From positions 124,001 to 188,000 of the forward strand of contig NZ_WQBE01000004.1 in assembly GCF_013032005.1 (NCBI RefSeq): a stretch of 64,000 nt of DNA. The letters run 5' to 3'. Positions within the stretch are counted from its first letter, which is position 1. Every line of letters begins with the position of its first letter. Position numbers and translations under genes: made by a program. The DNA is from Ruegeria atlantica (GTDB lineage Bacteria > Pseudomonadota > Alphaproteobacteria > Rhodobacterales > Rhodobacteraceae). Shown one piece after another: positions 42,020 through 51,068 of the stretch. Under the pieces are notes generated by a model. That model saw nothing but the letters and a program-made list of their open reading frames with translations. It had not been told where the DNA came from and did no database searches.

Positions 42020-43909
42020 TCAGGCAGTCCATTCCCATGGCCGGGTAAACGTTCCCAGCACCTTACCGACATCGTCGTCCGAGCAGCCGTTCGCGTCAAG
42101 CTGCGCGACAAGCCCGCGCTTTTTGTCGTCAAGCACGGATACGACGCGCGCGTCCAGCCCGGCCTCTTCCAGCGCGCCATTATAGATGCGGGTGATTGCC
42201 CGCTTGCGTAGTTCGGGTTTGAAGACCTTGCCCACGGCGGTTTTCGGCAACTCGTCCAGAATGGTCATATGCTTGGGTCTTGCCGCACGTTCGTGGACAT
42301 GCACACCGCAGTAATCCATCAATTCGTTCTCGGTCACACTGGCCCCGTCGACCAGTTCGACAAAGGCGCAGGGCACCTCGCCCGAGTGCGCGTCGGGTTG
42401 ACCAATAGCGCCGGCGAAGGCAACGGCGTCGTGGCCCAGCAAAGCCTCTTCGATTTCGGCTGGGTCGATATTGTGGCCGCCGCGAATAATCAGGTCCTTG
42501 GCGCGGCCGGTGATCCACAGATAGCCATCCTCGTCAAACCGACCCAGATCGCCTGTGCGCAGGTACTTGTCGAAATGGTACAGATCAACGTTCTTGTCCG
42601 CCTCGGTATAGGTGTTGCCCGCATAGACGCCGGGATTCGAGATACAGATTTCGCCGATCTCATCCGCGCCGCATTCCTTGGGGCCGTCCGGCCCGTCCCG
42701 CAGGATTTTCACATCCGTATAGGGGAATGGAATCCCGATCGATCCGATTTTCTTTTCGCCATCCACCGGGTTGCACGACACCAGACAGGTTGCCTCGGTC
42801 AGTCCATAGCCTTCGACGATGGTCACGCCCGTCGCTTCTTCGAACCGGCGGAACAGTTCGACCGGCAGCGGGGCCGAACCCGAGAAGGCTGTTTTCACGC
42901 TTGAGATATCGGCATCCACCGGGCGTTGCATCTTGGCGGCAATCGCGGTGGGGACGGTGATGATGAAACTGACCTTCCAGCGCTCGATCAACTTCCAGAA
43001 GTTATCAAACACGCCATCGCCCCGATACCCGGCAGGGGTCGGGAAGACCACATGCGCGCCCGACGACACCGCGGCCATCACGATCACATGCACAGCAAAG
43101 ACATGGAACATGGGCAATGGGCACATGATCACGTCTTCGTCCGAGAACAACAGCGTGTTTCCAAGCCAGCCGTTGTAGATCAGGCCCGAGTATTTATGCT
43201 GCGCCACCTTGGGCATACCGGTGGTTCCGCCGGTGTGGAAATAGCAGGCGACACGATCTTCGGTGCTGTCCTCGAAGGTCAGCGTAGTAGGCTGTTTGGC
43301 CAGTTCCTTGTTGAAGCTCTTATAATCCGCATGCGCAAGATGTTCCTTGTCGCCCATCTTGGGACGCAGGAGCGGAACCAGCCAGGATTTCGGTGGCGTC
43401 AAATAGCGGTTGAGGTCGATCTCAAGAATGGTTTTGACGTTGGGCGCATGGCGCACGGCCTCTTCGACCTTTTGCGCCACATCGGCCTTGGGGAAGGATT
43501 TCAGCGTAACCACCACCTTGGCGCCGGTTTCGCGCAGGATCGCGGCTATCTGCTCGGGCTCCAGCAACGGGTTTATAGGGTTCACGATCCCTGCAACCGC
43601 GCCACCCATCATGGTGATCAGCGTCTCGTTACTGTTGGGCAGCACGTAGGCCACCACATCCTTTTCACCGATCCCGAGCGAGCGGAACAGGTTGGCGGCC
43701 TGGTTGACCTTACCCAGCAGCTCGGACCAGGTCAGCGTTTCGGCCTTGTCGGTCGGCCCGGACAAAAGCTGAAAACTGATCGCATTGCTGTTGGGGAACT
43801 TGCTTGCCGTGCGCGACAACAACTGATGGAAGGTGACCGGAACATCGCGGTCCTCCCACGGCATTTCCTGCTCCATCCTTGCCTTGTCTTCCAAACCCAC
43901 AAAGGCCAT
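42020..43909 (-). CDS. Acyl-CoA synthetase (AMP-binding, FadD-like)
   Basis: 629 residues. Adenylation motifs are YFHTGGTTGMPKVAQHK near residue 227, GYGLTEATCLVS near 369, and YLRTGDLGRFDEDGYLWITGRAKDLIIRGG near 463. The C-terminal AMP-binding domain has HVHERAARPKHMTILDELPKTAVGKVFKPELRKRA with the catalytic Lys in GKVFKPELR. It activates a carboxylic acid to acyl-CoA through an acyl-AMP. Acid chain length is not predictable here; the length and context suit a medium/long-chain or aryl acid. Operon with the esterase. Confidence 0.92.
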   Translation of the reverse strand: MAFVGLEDKARMEQEMPWEDRDVPVTFHQLLSRTASKFPNSNAISFQLLSGPTDKAETLTWSELLGKVNQAANLFRSLGIGEKDVVAYVLPNSNETLITMMGGAVAGIVNPINPLLEPEQIAAILRETGAKVVVTLKSFPKADVAQKVEEAVRHAPNVKTILEIDLNRYLTPPKSWLVPLLRPKMGDKEHLAHADYKSFNKELAKQPTTLTFEDSTEDRVACYFHTGGTTGMPKVAQHKYSGLIYNGWLGNTLLFSDEDVIMCPLPMFHVFAVHVIVMAAVSSGAHVVFPTPAGYRGDGVFDNFWKLIERWKVSFIITVPTAIAAKMQRPVDADISSVKTAFSGSAPLPVELFRRFEEATGVTIVEGYGLTEATCLVSCNPVDGEKKIGSIGIPFPYTDVKILRDGPDGPKECGADEIGEICISNPGVYAGNTYTEADKNVDLYHFDKYLRTGDLGRFDEDGYLWITGRAKDLIIRGGHNIDPAEIEEALLGHDAVAFAGAIGQPDAHSGEVPCAFVELVDGASVTENELMDYCGVHVHERAARPKHMTILDELPKTAVGKVFKPELRKRAITRIYNGALEEAGLDARVVSVLDDKKRGLVAQLDANGCSDDDVGKVLGTFTRPWEWTA

Positions 43910-44066
43910 ATGACTCCTCCCTTATCTCTCCCGTGTCCGGCACGGGTTTTGTATCCACCGCCAAGATGGAAGCAAAACCGTGCATGATCAAGAAAGGGCT
44001 TAGCTGTGAAGCCCGGAAAGAGGTAGAATTACGCTGCGGAGCGAATTGCCCTGCCCCAGCGTCACT

Positions 44067-45887
44067 TTATTCTGCCGCCATGCCGTCGGTGAACTGCAGA
44101 CGCGCCAATCTGGCATACAGGCCGTCCTGTGCCACCAGATCGTCATGGGTGCCCTGCGCCACGATACGGCCGGCCTCCATCACCACGATCCGGTCAGCCT
44201 TTTTCACCGTCGCCAGCCGGTGCGCCACGATCAACGTGGTGCGCCCGGCGCGCATCTGATCGACAGCGCCTTGAACCGCACGCTCGCTTTCGGCATCCAG
44301 TGCCGAGGTCGCCTCGTCCAACAGCAGTACCGGCGCGTCCCGCAGGATCGCACGAGCGATGGCGATACGTTGCTTTTGCCCGCCAGACAGCATCACACCC
44401 CGTTCACCAACGAAACTGTCGTAACCTTCGGGCAAGGCCGAAATGAAATCGTGTGCGGCGGCGGCCCGGGCGGCGGCCTCAACCTCGGCATCGGTGGCGT
44501 CCAGACGACCAAACCGGATGTTTTCACGCGCCGAAGAGGCAAAGATGATCGGGTCCTGAGGCACCAGCGCCATGTGGCGGCGGAACTCGGCCCGGTCGAT
44601 GTCACGCAGATCGACGCCATCCAGACTGACCTGCCCCGAGACCGGATCATAAAACCGCTGGATCATCTGGATGACGGTTGTCTTCCCCGCCCCCGAGGGG
44701 CCGACAAATGCAACCGTCTCGCCGGGGTTAACCTGCAATGACAGATGTTCCAGCGTGACAACATCGGGGCGTGACGGATAGCGGAAGGTCACATCGTCAA
44801 AGCGGATCTCACCCCGAACCGGTAATGGCAGCGTCTTGGGATTGGACGGATCGGTGACGGTGTCCTGTGCATTCAGCAATTCCACCAGTCGTTCAGTTGC
44901 GCCTGCGGCGCGCTGCAATTCACTCCAGATTTCAGACAAGGCCGCCACAGAACCCGCCATGATAATCGAATAGATCACGAACTGGATCAGTACGCCTTCG
45001 GTCATCACGCCATTGCGGACATCATTTGCGCCCATCCACAACACGCCGACAATGCCCGAAAAAACCAAAAAGATGACGATAACGGTCAGAACCGCGCGCG
45101 TCTGAATACGCCGCAGCGAAACGACATAGGACGTTTCCGTCATATCCGCGAATTGCTTGCGGCTGGCCTGTTCATGAGTAAAGGCTTGCACGGTTTGCAC
45201 CGCGCTCAGCGCCTCACCTGCATTACCGGACGAGGCTGCGATCCAGTCCTGATTTTCGCGGCTGATCACCCGCAGGCGGCGTCCCAGCACCAAAATCGGC
45301 ACCACCACCACCGGGATCAACAACAAAACCAAACCTGTCAGCTTGGCCGATGTCAGCAGCATCAACACCAGCCCGCCGAAGAACAACAACATGTTGCGCA
45401 GCGCGATGGACACAGACGAGCCAAGCACTGACTGGATCAGCGTCGTGTCGGTGGTTATCCGGCTCAGGACCTCGCCGGTCATGATACGTTCGTAGAATTC
45501 GGGGCTCATTCCGATGACGCGGTCGAACACCGCCTCGCGGATATCGGCGACCACCCGTTCGCCCAGCCGGGTCACCAGCGCATAGCGCAGGCCGGTGCCC
45601 ACGGCCAGAACCCCGGCGATGCCCAGCGCGGCCAGAAAGTACCACTCTAACAACTCACCATCTTCGATGCGGAAATTGTCAACCACACGGCGCACGGCCA
45701 GTGGCAGCGCAAGGGTCATGCTTGCCGTCAGCACCAACGCCAGTGTCGCCCCGGCCATCAACATCCGATAGGGCCGCATGAAGGGCCACAACGACGCCAG
45801 AACGCCAATTTTCTTGGACCGGGCGCGCTCTTCACTGGCGCCGGGTGCGGGTTGTTGTGCTGGACTGGCTGGGGCGGTTTTTGCCAT
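44067..45887 (-). CDS. ABC exporter half-transporter, MsbA/LmrA-like
   Basis: 606 residues. An N-terminal transmembrane domain with six helices spans about residues 25-325, beginning LWPFMRPYRMLMAGATLALV. The ATPase domain has Walker A GPSGAGKTTVIQ near residue 405, the signature LSGGQKQRIAIARAI near 508 and Walker B VLLLDEATSALDAESE. It ends with IVVMEAGRIVAQGTHDDLVA. It exports lipid, drug or peptide as a homodimer. Homologues flank lipid genes; here it follows the acyl-CoA synthetase on the same strand with a 157-bp gap, so co-transcription is unlikely. Confidence 0.92.
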   Translation of the reverse strand: MAKTAPASPAQQPAPGASEERARSKKIGVLASLWPFMRPYRMLMAGATLALVLTASMTLALPLAVRRVVDNFRIEDGELLEWYFLAALGIAGVLAVGTGLRYALVTRLGERVVADIREAVFDRVIGMSPEFYERIMTGEVLSRITTDTTLIQSVLGSSVSIALRNMLLFFGGLVLMLLTSAKLTGLVLLLIPVVVVPILVLGRRLRVISRENQDWIAASSGNAGEALSAVQTVQAFTHEQASRKQFADMTETSYVVSLRRIQTRAVLTVIVIFLVFSGIVGVLWMGANDVRNGVMTEGVLIQFVIYSIIMAGSVAALSEIWSELQRAAGATERLVELLNAQDTVTDPSNPKTLPLPVRGEIRFDDVTFRYPSRPDVVTLEHLSLQVNPGETVAFVGPSGAGKTTVIQMIQRFYDPVSGQVSLDGVDLRDIDRAEFRRHMALVPQDPIIFASSARENIRFGRLDATDAEVEAAARAAAAHDFISALPEGYDSFVGERGVMLSGGQKQRIAIARAILRDAPVLLLDEATSALDAESERAVQGAVDQMRAGRTTLIVAHRLATVKKADRIVVMEAGRIVAQGTHDDLVAQDGLYARLARLQFTDGMAAE

Positions 45888-46015
45888 GCGTGGCCCTTAG
45901 TTAAAATTCGCAATCAGGTGGTCGCTTCTTGGCGGCAGCAGACGGCGGGGTCAAGCAGCGCGTCACCAATTCACGGCCTGTAAGGGCCATTTGACGCAGA
46001 ATTTCGGGGCTGATT

Positions 46016-46090
<75 letters not shown>

Positions 46091-46198
46091 TCAGCGCAGG
46101 TCGGTTTAAGGGATGCGTCTGGTGTCGTCAAGCGCCCTTCGGCGCAGGACATCAATTTCTGCAATCACGCTCTAATGCAGGAGACAGACGCCCTTTCC

Positions 46199-47335
46199 TC
46201 AACCCTGTGAACATATCCAAGAACAGGATTCGAGGTCCGAGGAAATCCGGATCATCGACTCGGCACGCAGCGGTTGGGCAACCGGCTGGCCGATCAGAGA
46301 CGCCGGATAGGTCGTGACTGCAGCCAGCGCCTCCTTAAGCGGCACGTCAGCATGTATGACCAGAATGCGGATCGCAGTGGTCAAGTCCAAATCGGCCCCG
46401 GCCAGCGTTCCATCCTCAAGTGTCAGGCGTCCGTCCGTCCGCGTGATCCGGCGACCCTCCAGCTCGAACGCGGCCTGATCCGTACCCGCAACAGCCATGG
46501 CATCGCTGACCAGAAATATCTGGCCGGGCGCTTTCTTGGCAGCCCAGGCCGCGCGGATCACCTCGGGGTGGACATGGATACCGTCGGCGATCAACCCCGC
46601 CGACAGCCCTCCCGTCGCCAGTGCCGCACCCACCAGACCAGGTTCGCGGCTGCCCAGTTGGCTCATGGCGTTGAAAAGGTGTGTGACGCAGCGCGCGCCC
46701 GCCGCGGCATAGCGCTGGCACGTCTCGAAATCTGCATTGCTATGTCCCAGCGACACCAGAATCCTGGCGTCCGACAAAGCTTGCACTTGCTGCAGAGACA
46801 CGGATTCGGGCGCAAGGGTCACCTTCATGCACGGCAATTGCTCTGCTGCCGCAATCAGCATGGTCAGGTCCGCGTCCTCCATCGGACGAATTAGCGCCCC
46901 GTCATGCGCCCCCTTTCGCGCCACCGACAGGTGTGGCCCTTCAAGATGCAGCCCAGCCACACCCGGAACCCCCGCGCGAACCGCCTCTATCGCGGCTGCT
47001 ACGGCGGCTTCGGTTTTCTCGGGCGTGTCGGTGATTAGTGTCGGCAGCAAGGACGCCACACCTAGACGGCGATGCGCTTCGGCGATCTGCCGGATCGAAT
47101 CAACCGAGGGGTCGTCGTTGAACATCGCGCCGCCGCCGCCGTTCACCTGCAGGTCGACGAAGCCGGGGCACAAGATATCCCCGTTCAGGTCGATGACTTG
47201 CCCTTCGATCTGTGCGGTCTCCTCAGCCGCAAGCGCGGCAAGGACGCCGTTGCGAAAGGTCATGACCTGATCAAAATGCAGGCGCTCACCATCGAACAGG
47301 ACACCATTGCGAAATGTCATGGAGTCTGAGGTCAT
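46199..47335 (-). CDS. nagA: N-acetylglucosamine-6-phosphate deacetylase
   Basis: 378 residues, in ATGA overlap with the upstream SIS gene. It removes acetate from GlcNAc-6-P. Motifs are FVDLQVNGGGGAMFNDD near residue 57, GLHLEGPHLSVARKGAHDGA near 125 with the metal Glu, SLGHSNADFETCQRY with the metal His near 195, THLFNAMSQLGSREPGLVGAAL near 217, and SDAMAVAGTD with the catalytic Asp. Length and motifs are typical of NagA. It ends the minus-strand arm of the amino-sugar regulon. Confidence 0.94.
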   Translation of the reverse strand: MTSDSMTFRNGVLFDGERLHFDQVMTFRNGVLAALAAEETAQIEGQVIDLNGDILCPGFVDLQVNGGGGAMFNDDPSVDSIRQIAEAHRRLGVASLLPTLITDTPEKTEAAVAAAIEAVRAGVPGVAGLHLEGPHLSVARKGAHDGALIRPMEDADLTMLIAAAEQLPCMKVTLAPESVSLQQVQALSDARILVSLGHSNADFETCQRYAAAGARCVTHLFNAMSQLGSREPGLVGAALATGGLSAGLIADGIHVHPEVIRAAWAAKKAPGQIFLVSDAMAVAGTDQAAFELEGRRITRTDGRLTLEDGTLAGADLDLTTAIRILVIHADVPLKEALAAVTTYPASLIGQPVAQPLRAESMIRISSDLESCSWICSQG

Positions 47336-48360
47336 ACCGTCTCTGTCACCTTTCTCAAATGGCGCGGAGTATCTGGGTCGATCCCGCGCGCCTGCGCCAC
47401 GGCTTCGACCATGCTGTAAAACGACGTGATCGTGGCAATGGGGTCAGTCAACCAGTGATCGGTTCGGGTTACCGGCAGGCTATGCGCTTTGGTGACCTTA
47501 TCAGTGGCCGCGAAAACAGCCGCACCTTTGCCTGCCAACGCATCAGCCGCCTCGGCTGTCGTTTGCTCGGCGGCATCTGCGGCGGCAAAAACGATGGCGG
47601 GAAACCCCTGTTCAACGATTGAGACCGGACCATGCAGAACCTCGGCCGCCGAATAGCTTTCGGCGTGAATCTGGCAGGTTTCCTTGATTTTCAGAGCAGC
47701 TTCATTGGACATCGCAAAGGACGGACCGCGGCCCAGCGTGAACAGTGACCGGCCGGTGATTGCATCAGCCGCCGCCGACCAATCGCATTGCGCGGCCTGC
47801 CCCAAATGACCGGGCAAGGATCGGATCGCGGCCGTCAAATCACCATCCCCCTTGATTTCAGCCAACAACCACAACCCCGCCACAAGCGAGGTGACAAAAG
47901 TTTTGGTCGCAGCGACACTCAGTTCCGGCCCTGCGTGCAGGGGCAAGACCGCATCCGTCACTTCAGCAAGGCGCGAGGCCGTGTTGTTGGTGATCGCAAC
48001 CGTCACCCCGCCCGAAGATTTCAGCGTTCGGGTCATCCCTACAATGTCAGGACTTTGGCCCGATTGCGACACCGAAAGGCACACCGCCCCAGCCGCACGC
48101 AGATCAGACCCATAGATCGAACTGACCGACGGCCCGACCGAGGCCACAGGCAGGTTCAGCAACAATTCGGCAGCGTATTTCAAATACGCGCAAGCGTGGT
48201 CCGACGACCCCCGCGCCACTGTGATCAGAAACCGGGGATCGGCCTCTTTCACCCGCCTTGCCGCATCCTGAATATTGGCGGCACCCTGGCTTAGCAATCG
48301 GTCAACGGCGTCGGGGATTTCCAAAACCTCCTGACGCATTTTCGAACTGTGTTCTGACAT
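47332..48360 (-). CDS. Double-SIS sugar phosphate isomerase/deaminase (NagB-II/AgaS-like)
   Basis: 342 residues from the ATG giving MSEHSSKMRQEV, after AAAGGCAAG. Two SIS domains: the first around VARGSSDHACAYLKYAAELLLN and SVSQSGQSPDIVGMTRTLKSSGG, the second around GRGPSFAMSNEAALKIKETCQIHAESYSAAEVLHGPVS. It resembles the isomerase half of glutamine-fructose-6-phosphate transaminase and NagB-II deaminases. In this cluster, which lacks the classical NagB, it most likely converts glucosamine-6-P to fructose-6-P plus ammonia. Direct evidence from this genome is not available. Confidence 0.88.
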   Translation of the reverse strand: MSEHSSKMRQEVLEIPDAVDRLLSQGAANIQDAARRVKEADPRFLITVARGSSDHACAYLKYAAELLLNLPVASVGPSVSSIYGSDLRAAGAVCLSVSQSGQSPDIVGMTRTLKSSGGVTVAITNNTASRLAEVTDAVLPLHAGPELSVAATKTFVTSLVAGLWLLAEIKGDGDLTAAIRSLPGHLGQAAQCDWSAAADAITGRSLFTLGRGPSFAMSNEAALKIKETCQIHAESYSAAEVLHGPVSIVEQGFPAIVFAAADAAEQTTAEAADALAGKGAAVFAATDKVTKAHSLPVTRTDHWLTDPIATITSFYSMVEAVAQARGIDPDTPRHLRKVTETV

Positions 48361-48378
48361 GCTCACTTGCCTTTCCGG

Positions 48379-49128
48379 CTACAGCCGCAACTCGGCGACA
48401 AAGTCATAGGTGTCGCCTCGGTAGAGGGATCGGGTCAATTCCGCGACCCTCCCGTTTTTAAGAAATGAAACGCGTTCGATGTTCAGTCCGGCAGCCCCTT
48501 CGGGCACCTCCAGCAACTCAGCCTCTCGCGCTGCGAGGTTAAGGGCCGATATCTTCTGTACCGCGCGCACTGGTCGTCGCCCCAGACCGTCTAGCACCTC
48601 ATAGAGCGAGGTGGTCACCTCGATCGGGTTTGGCAGGATGTCCAGCGGCAGCGCAGCACGTTCCAGCGCCAGCGGGCGGCCATTTGCCTCGCGCAGGCGA
48701 TAGATTCGGGAAATTTGCTCGCCCTCTCTCAGGCTCAGGGCCTGGACCTCCTCGGGGGTAGGTGCAAAGACGCCGCGTTCCAGCCATTTTGAGGTGGTCT
48801 GCATCCCGCGGCTCGACATGTCCTCGGTGAACGAAGTCAAATGAGTCAGCGATTGTTCGACCCGCGCCACACGTTCGCGAATGAACGAGCCTGACCCCTG
48901 ACGTTGTTCGATCACACCTTCCTGCACCAGTTCCTGAATCGCTTTACGAACGGTAACGCGCGAAAGATCGGTGATTTCAACCAACTCGCGTTCCGACGGC
49001 AGCGAGGAATTCGGTGGCAACACGCCGGTGTCGATCCCCTCTTGCAGCCTGTGCCTTAGCTGAACATAGCGCGGCCCTTTGTCCGGGCTCAGCCACAAAT
49101 CGGCGCGCAGGAAGTCAGAGATGCTCAT
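48379..49128 (-). CDS. GntR-family regulator (HutC/UTRA type) of the amino-sugar regulon
   Basis: 249 residues from the ATG preceded by AGGAGATCCGAC. N-terminal winged helix at about residues 15-80: PRYVQLRHRLQEGIDTGVLPP, then LPSERELVEITDLSRVTVRKAI and QRQGSGSFIRE. The UTRA effector domain covers about 95-245, with FAPTPEEVQALSLREGEQISRIYRLR and a ligand region that in NagR/DasR binds GlcNAc-6-P or GlcN-6-P. It lies inside the regulon it probably controls. Candidate operators are the AATACC repeat pairs at 49994-50010 and 50117-50133. Confidence 0.9.
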   Translation of the reverse strand: MSISDFLRADLWLSPDKGPRYVQLRHRLQEGIDTGVLPPNSSLPSERELVEITDLSRVTVRKAIQELVQEGVIEQRQGSGSFIRERVARVEQSLTHLTSFTEDMSSRGMQTTSKWLERGVFAPTPEEVQALSLREGEQISRIYRLREANGRPLALERAALPLDILPNPIEVTTSLYEVLDGLGRRPVRAVQKISALNLAAREAELLEVPEGAAGLNIERVSFLKNGRVAELTRSLYRGDTYDFVAELRL

Positions 49129-49990
49129 GTCGGATCTCCTTCGCAAGGGCCAAGGCCCCGGTCAGCGGCTCACCCAGCGAAGGGCGAATGGCCGATTGCA
49201 TGTCATCAGGTAAATAGTGCGCATATTGCCCCGCAATCCCACCGGTCAGGCAGATCGTCTGACCCGCCTGCCAGCCCAACTGTTTGGCGATATCCGCGAT
49301 ATAGCCAGCCCCCGCTCGTAGAATATGTACGGCAACCGCATCGCCCTTTTTCGCAGCGGACGTCACTGTAGGTGCGAGCACTCCGAATTGTGCGGGCGTG
49401 GCCGTTCCAGCAAAGCGCACAATACCAGCCGGGCCCTGAAGGTCAGCCAACAGCATTTGCGTCAGATCGGTTTCGGCTTGCGTGCCATCATATGCACGCA
49501 GCGTCTCAGCCAAGGCTCTGCGCCCAACCCACTGGGCCGAGGCCTCATCCCCCAGAATCGAACCCCAACCTCCGGCAAAACGCATCGCGCCATCCGCCTG
49601 CACCGCAAGAAAAGACCCGGTGCCGCAATGCGCGATCAAACCGTCCTGCGCGCCCAATGCCCCCCTCACGGCGGCGGGCCGGTCATCTTCGACCCGCGCG
49701 CAGGTCAGGCCCAGCGCATCCCGCAACCGCCCTGCGATCGCGGCATCAGTAACGCCCGCCAGTCCCACAAAAGCAGGCAGAGTGATTAAATCCCCTATGG
49801 TCACCTCGATCTGACGCGACAATTGATCCAACCCAGCCCGAATCTGCGCCAGCGCGCTGTCAAAATCGGTCGAAACATTGGCCGCTCCGGTCTCGACACT
49901 ATGGACCGCACCCCAGATTTCACAGGCGACGCGGCATCGCGTCCCCCCGCCATCAACGGCCAACACAGCATTATCTCGAGACTCATTCAT
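49115..49990 (-). CDS. GlcNAc/MurNAc kinase (BadF/BadG/BcrA ATPase family)
   Basis: 291 residues from the ATG giving MNESRDNAVLAVDGGG; a longer frame upstream runs into the operator region. The ASKHA-fold phosphate loop is AVDGGGTRCRVA near residue 10 and a second ATP motif is LIAHCGTGSFLAV near residue 115. The BadF family includes eukaryotic GlcNAc kinase and bacterial MurK, which phosphorylates MurNAc and GlcNAc at O6. With MurQ and NagA nearby, a MurNAc/GlcNAc kinase role is likely. Its 3' end overlaps the GntR gene by 14 bp. Confidence 0.88.
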   Translation of the reverse strand: MNESRDNAVLAVDGGGTRCRVACEIWGAVHSVETGAANVSTDFDSALAQIRAGLDQLSRQIEVTIGDLITLPAFVGLAGVTDAAIAGRLRDALGLTCARVEDDRPAAVRGALGAQDGLIAHCGTGSFLAVQADGAMRFAGGWGSILGDEASAQWVGRRALAETLRAYDGTQAETDLTQMLLADLQGPAGIVRFAGTATPAQFGVLAPTVTSAAKKGDAVAVHILRAGAGYIADIAKQLGWQAGQTICLTGGIAGQYAHYLPDDMQSAIRPSLGEPLTGALALAKEIRHEHL

Positions 49991-49993
49991 AAC

Positions 49994-50010
49994 AATACCA
50001 TTATAATACC
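49994..50010. promoter_or_regulatory. Operator pair 1 for the amino-sugar regulon (kinase side)
   Basis: AATACC occurs at 49994-49999 and again at 50005-50010, the two copies exactly 11 bp apart and in the same orientation. It lies 4 bp upstream of the kinase start codon. Confidence 0.6.
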
Positions 50011-50116
50011 TTTCAGCGATAGAAAAGGCCAAATTCAACACCGAATGGCCACATCGCCAACTAAATGGATGAATTACTTCGATAAGTCTCAGTCAGAAAT
50101 AAAATTCTAGACAAGT

Positions 50117-50133
50117 GGTATTAGATAGGTATT
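50117..50133. promoter_or_regulatory. Operator pair 2 for the amino-sugar regulon (murQ side)
   Basis: GGTATT (the complement of AATACC) occurs at 50117-50122 and at 50128-50133, again 11 bp apart, in the opposite orientation to pair 1. It lies about 28 bp upstream of the murQ TTG. Confidence 0.6.
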
Positions 50134-50160
50134 GTATTAGGGAAACGTGGGAGGATTCTC

Positions 50161-51045
50161 TTGGCGCTGCCGTCAACCGAACAATTACACCCTGATGCCG
50201 CGCGCCTGTCACCAGGCGATCTGGCCACTTCGGCTCGTGCGTTGGCCGAAGGTCAAATCAAAGCTGCCGCAGCCGTTCGCGACGCCGAGGACAACATCGT
50301 CCGGGGCGCCAAGGCCATGGCAGAAACCATGCGCGCAGAGGGGATATTGCACTTTGTGGCCGCCGGGTCATCTGGCCTGATGGCAGCTGCTGACGCGCAA
50401 GAGCTGGGCGGCACATTCTCGATCCCCCCTGCCCGTCTGCGCATACATATGGCAGGTGGCCTGCCCACCGGGGTTGAAATGCCGGGCGGGGCCGAGGATG
50501 CGACCGAAGGGTTGGAACAAGCCTTGGACAGCTTACAAGCCAAAGACACGGTGATTGCGGTTTCAGCAAGCGGCTCTACGCCGTACACCGTGGCTGCCAT
50601 GAACATCGCCCGCACCAAGGGCGCAACTGTGATCAGTATCGCCAATAACGGCGGCAGCCCCTTGCTGCTGGGCGCTGACATTCCCATCCTGTTGGCGACG
50701 CCGCCCGAGCTGATCTCAGGCTCCACACGCATGGGCGCTGGAACAGCGCAGAAGATTGCGCTGAACATGCTGTCTTCGCTTATGGCGGTTGAGCTTGGCC
50801 ATGTGCATAGCGGCATGATGGTCAATCTACGTGCCGACAACGACAAACTGCGGGGCCGCGCCGCCGGGATCGTCGCCCGCATCGCCGAAGTGGATACAGA
50901 AACGGCGCAAAACGCACTGAACGTTGCGCATGGCGACGTAAAACCCGCCATTCTAATTGCCGCACAAGACCTGTCGTTGGCGCAAGCGGATGCTCGCCTG
51001 CGAACCACGAAGGGAGTTCTGACCGCAGCATTGGCCAAGGATTAA
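50161..51045 (+). CDS. murQ: N-acetylmuramic acid 6-phosphate etherase
   Basis: 294 residues from a TTG, with GGGAGG six bases upstream; no better start is present. MurQ cleaves MurNAc-6-P to GlcNAc-6-P and D-lactate. The SIS domain shows AAGSSGLMAAADAQELGGTF near residue 62 (Glu in the AQE position of the active site), GGAEDATEGLEQALDSL near 104 with the second catalytic Glu, VSASGSTPYTVAAM and the family-specific ISGSTRMGAGTAQKIALNML near 186. First gene of the plus arm, 23 bp before the sugar-binding protein. Confidence 0.9.
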   Translation: MALPSTEQLHPDAARLSPGDLATSARALAEGQIKAAAAVRDAEDNIVRGAKAMAETMRAEGILHFVAAGSSGLMAAADAQELGGTFSIPPARLRIHMAGGLPTGVEMPGGAEDATEGLEQALDSLQAKDTVIAVSASGSTPYTVAAMNIARTKGATVISIANNGGSPLLLGADIPILLATPPELISGSTRMGAGTAQKIALNMLSSLMAVELGHVHSGMMVNLRADNDKLRGRAAGIVARIAEVDTETAQNALNVAHGDVKPAILIAAQDLSLAQADARLRTTKGVLTAALAKD

Positions 51046-51068
51046 CAACTAAATAACGGGAGAGAGAG

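Noticed and set aside
42926..43987. 353-codon plus-strand frame antisense to the acyl-CoA synthetase
   Set aside because: Shadow of a well-supported AMP-binding enzyme; histidine/glutamine-rich composition is typical of antisense translation in high-GC genes.
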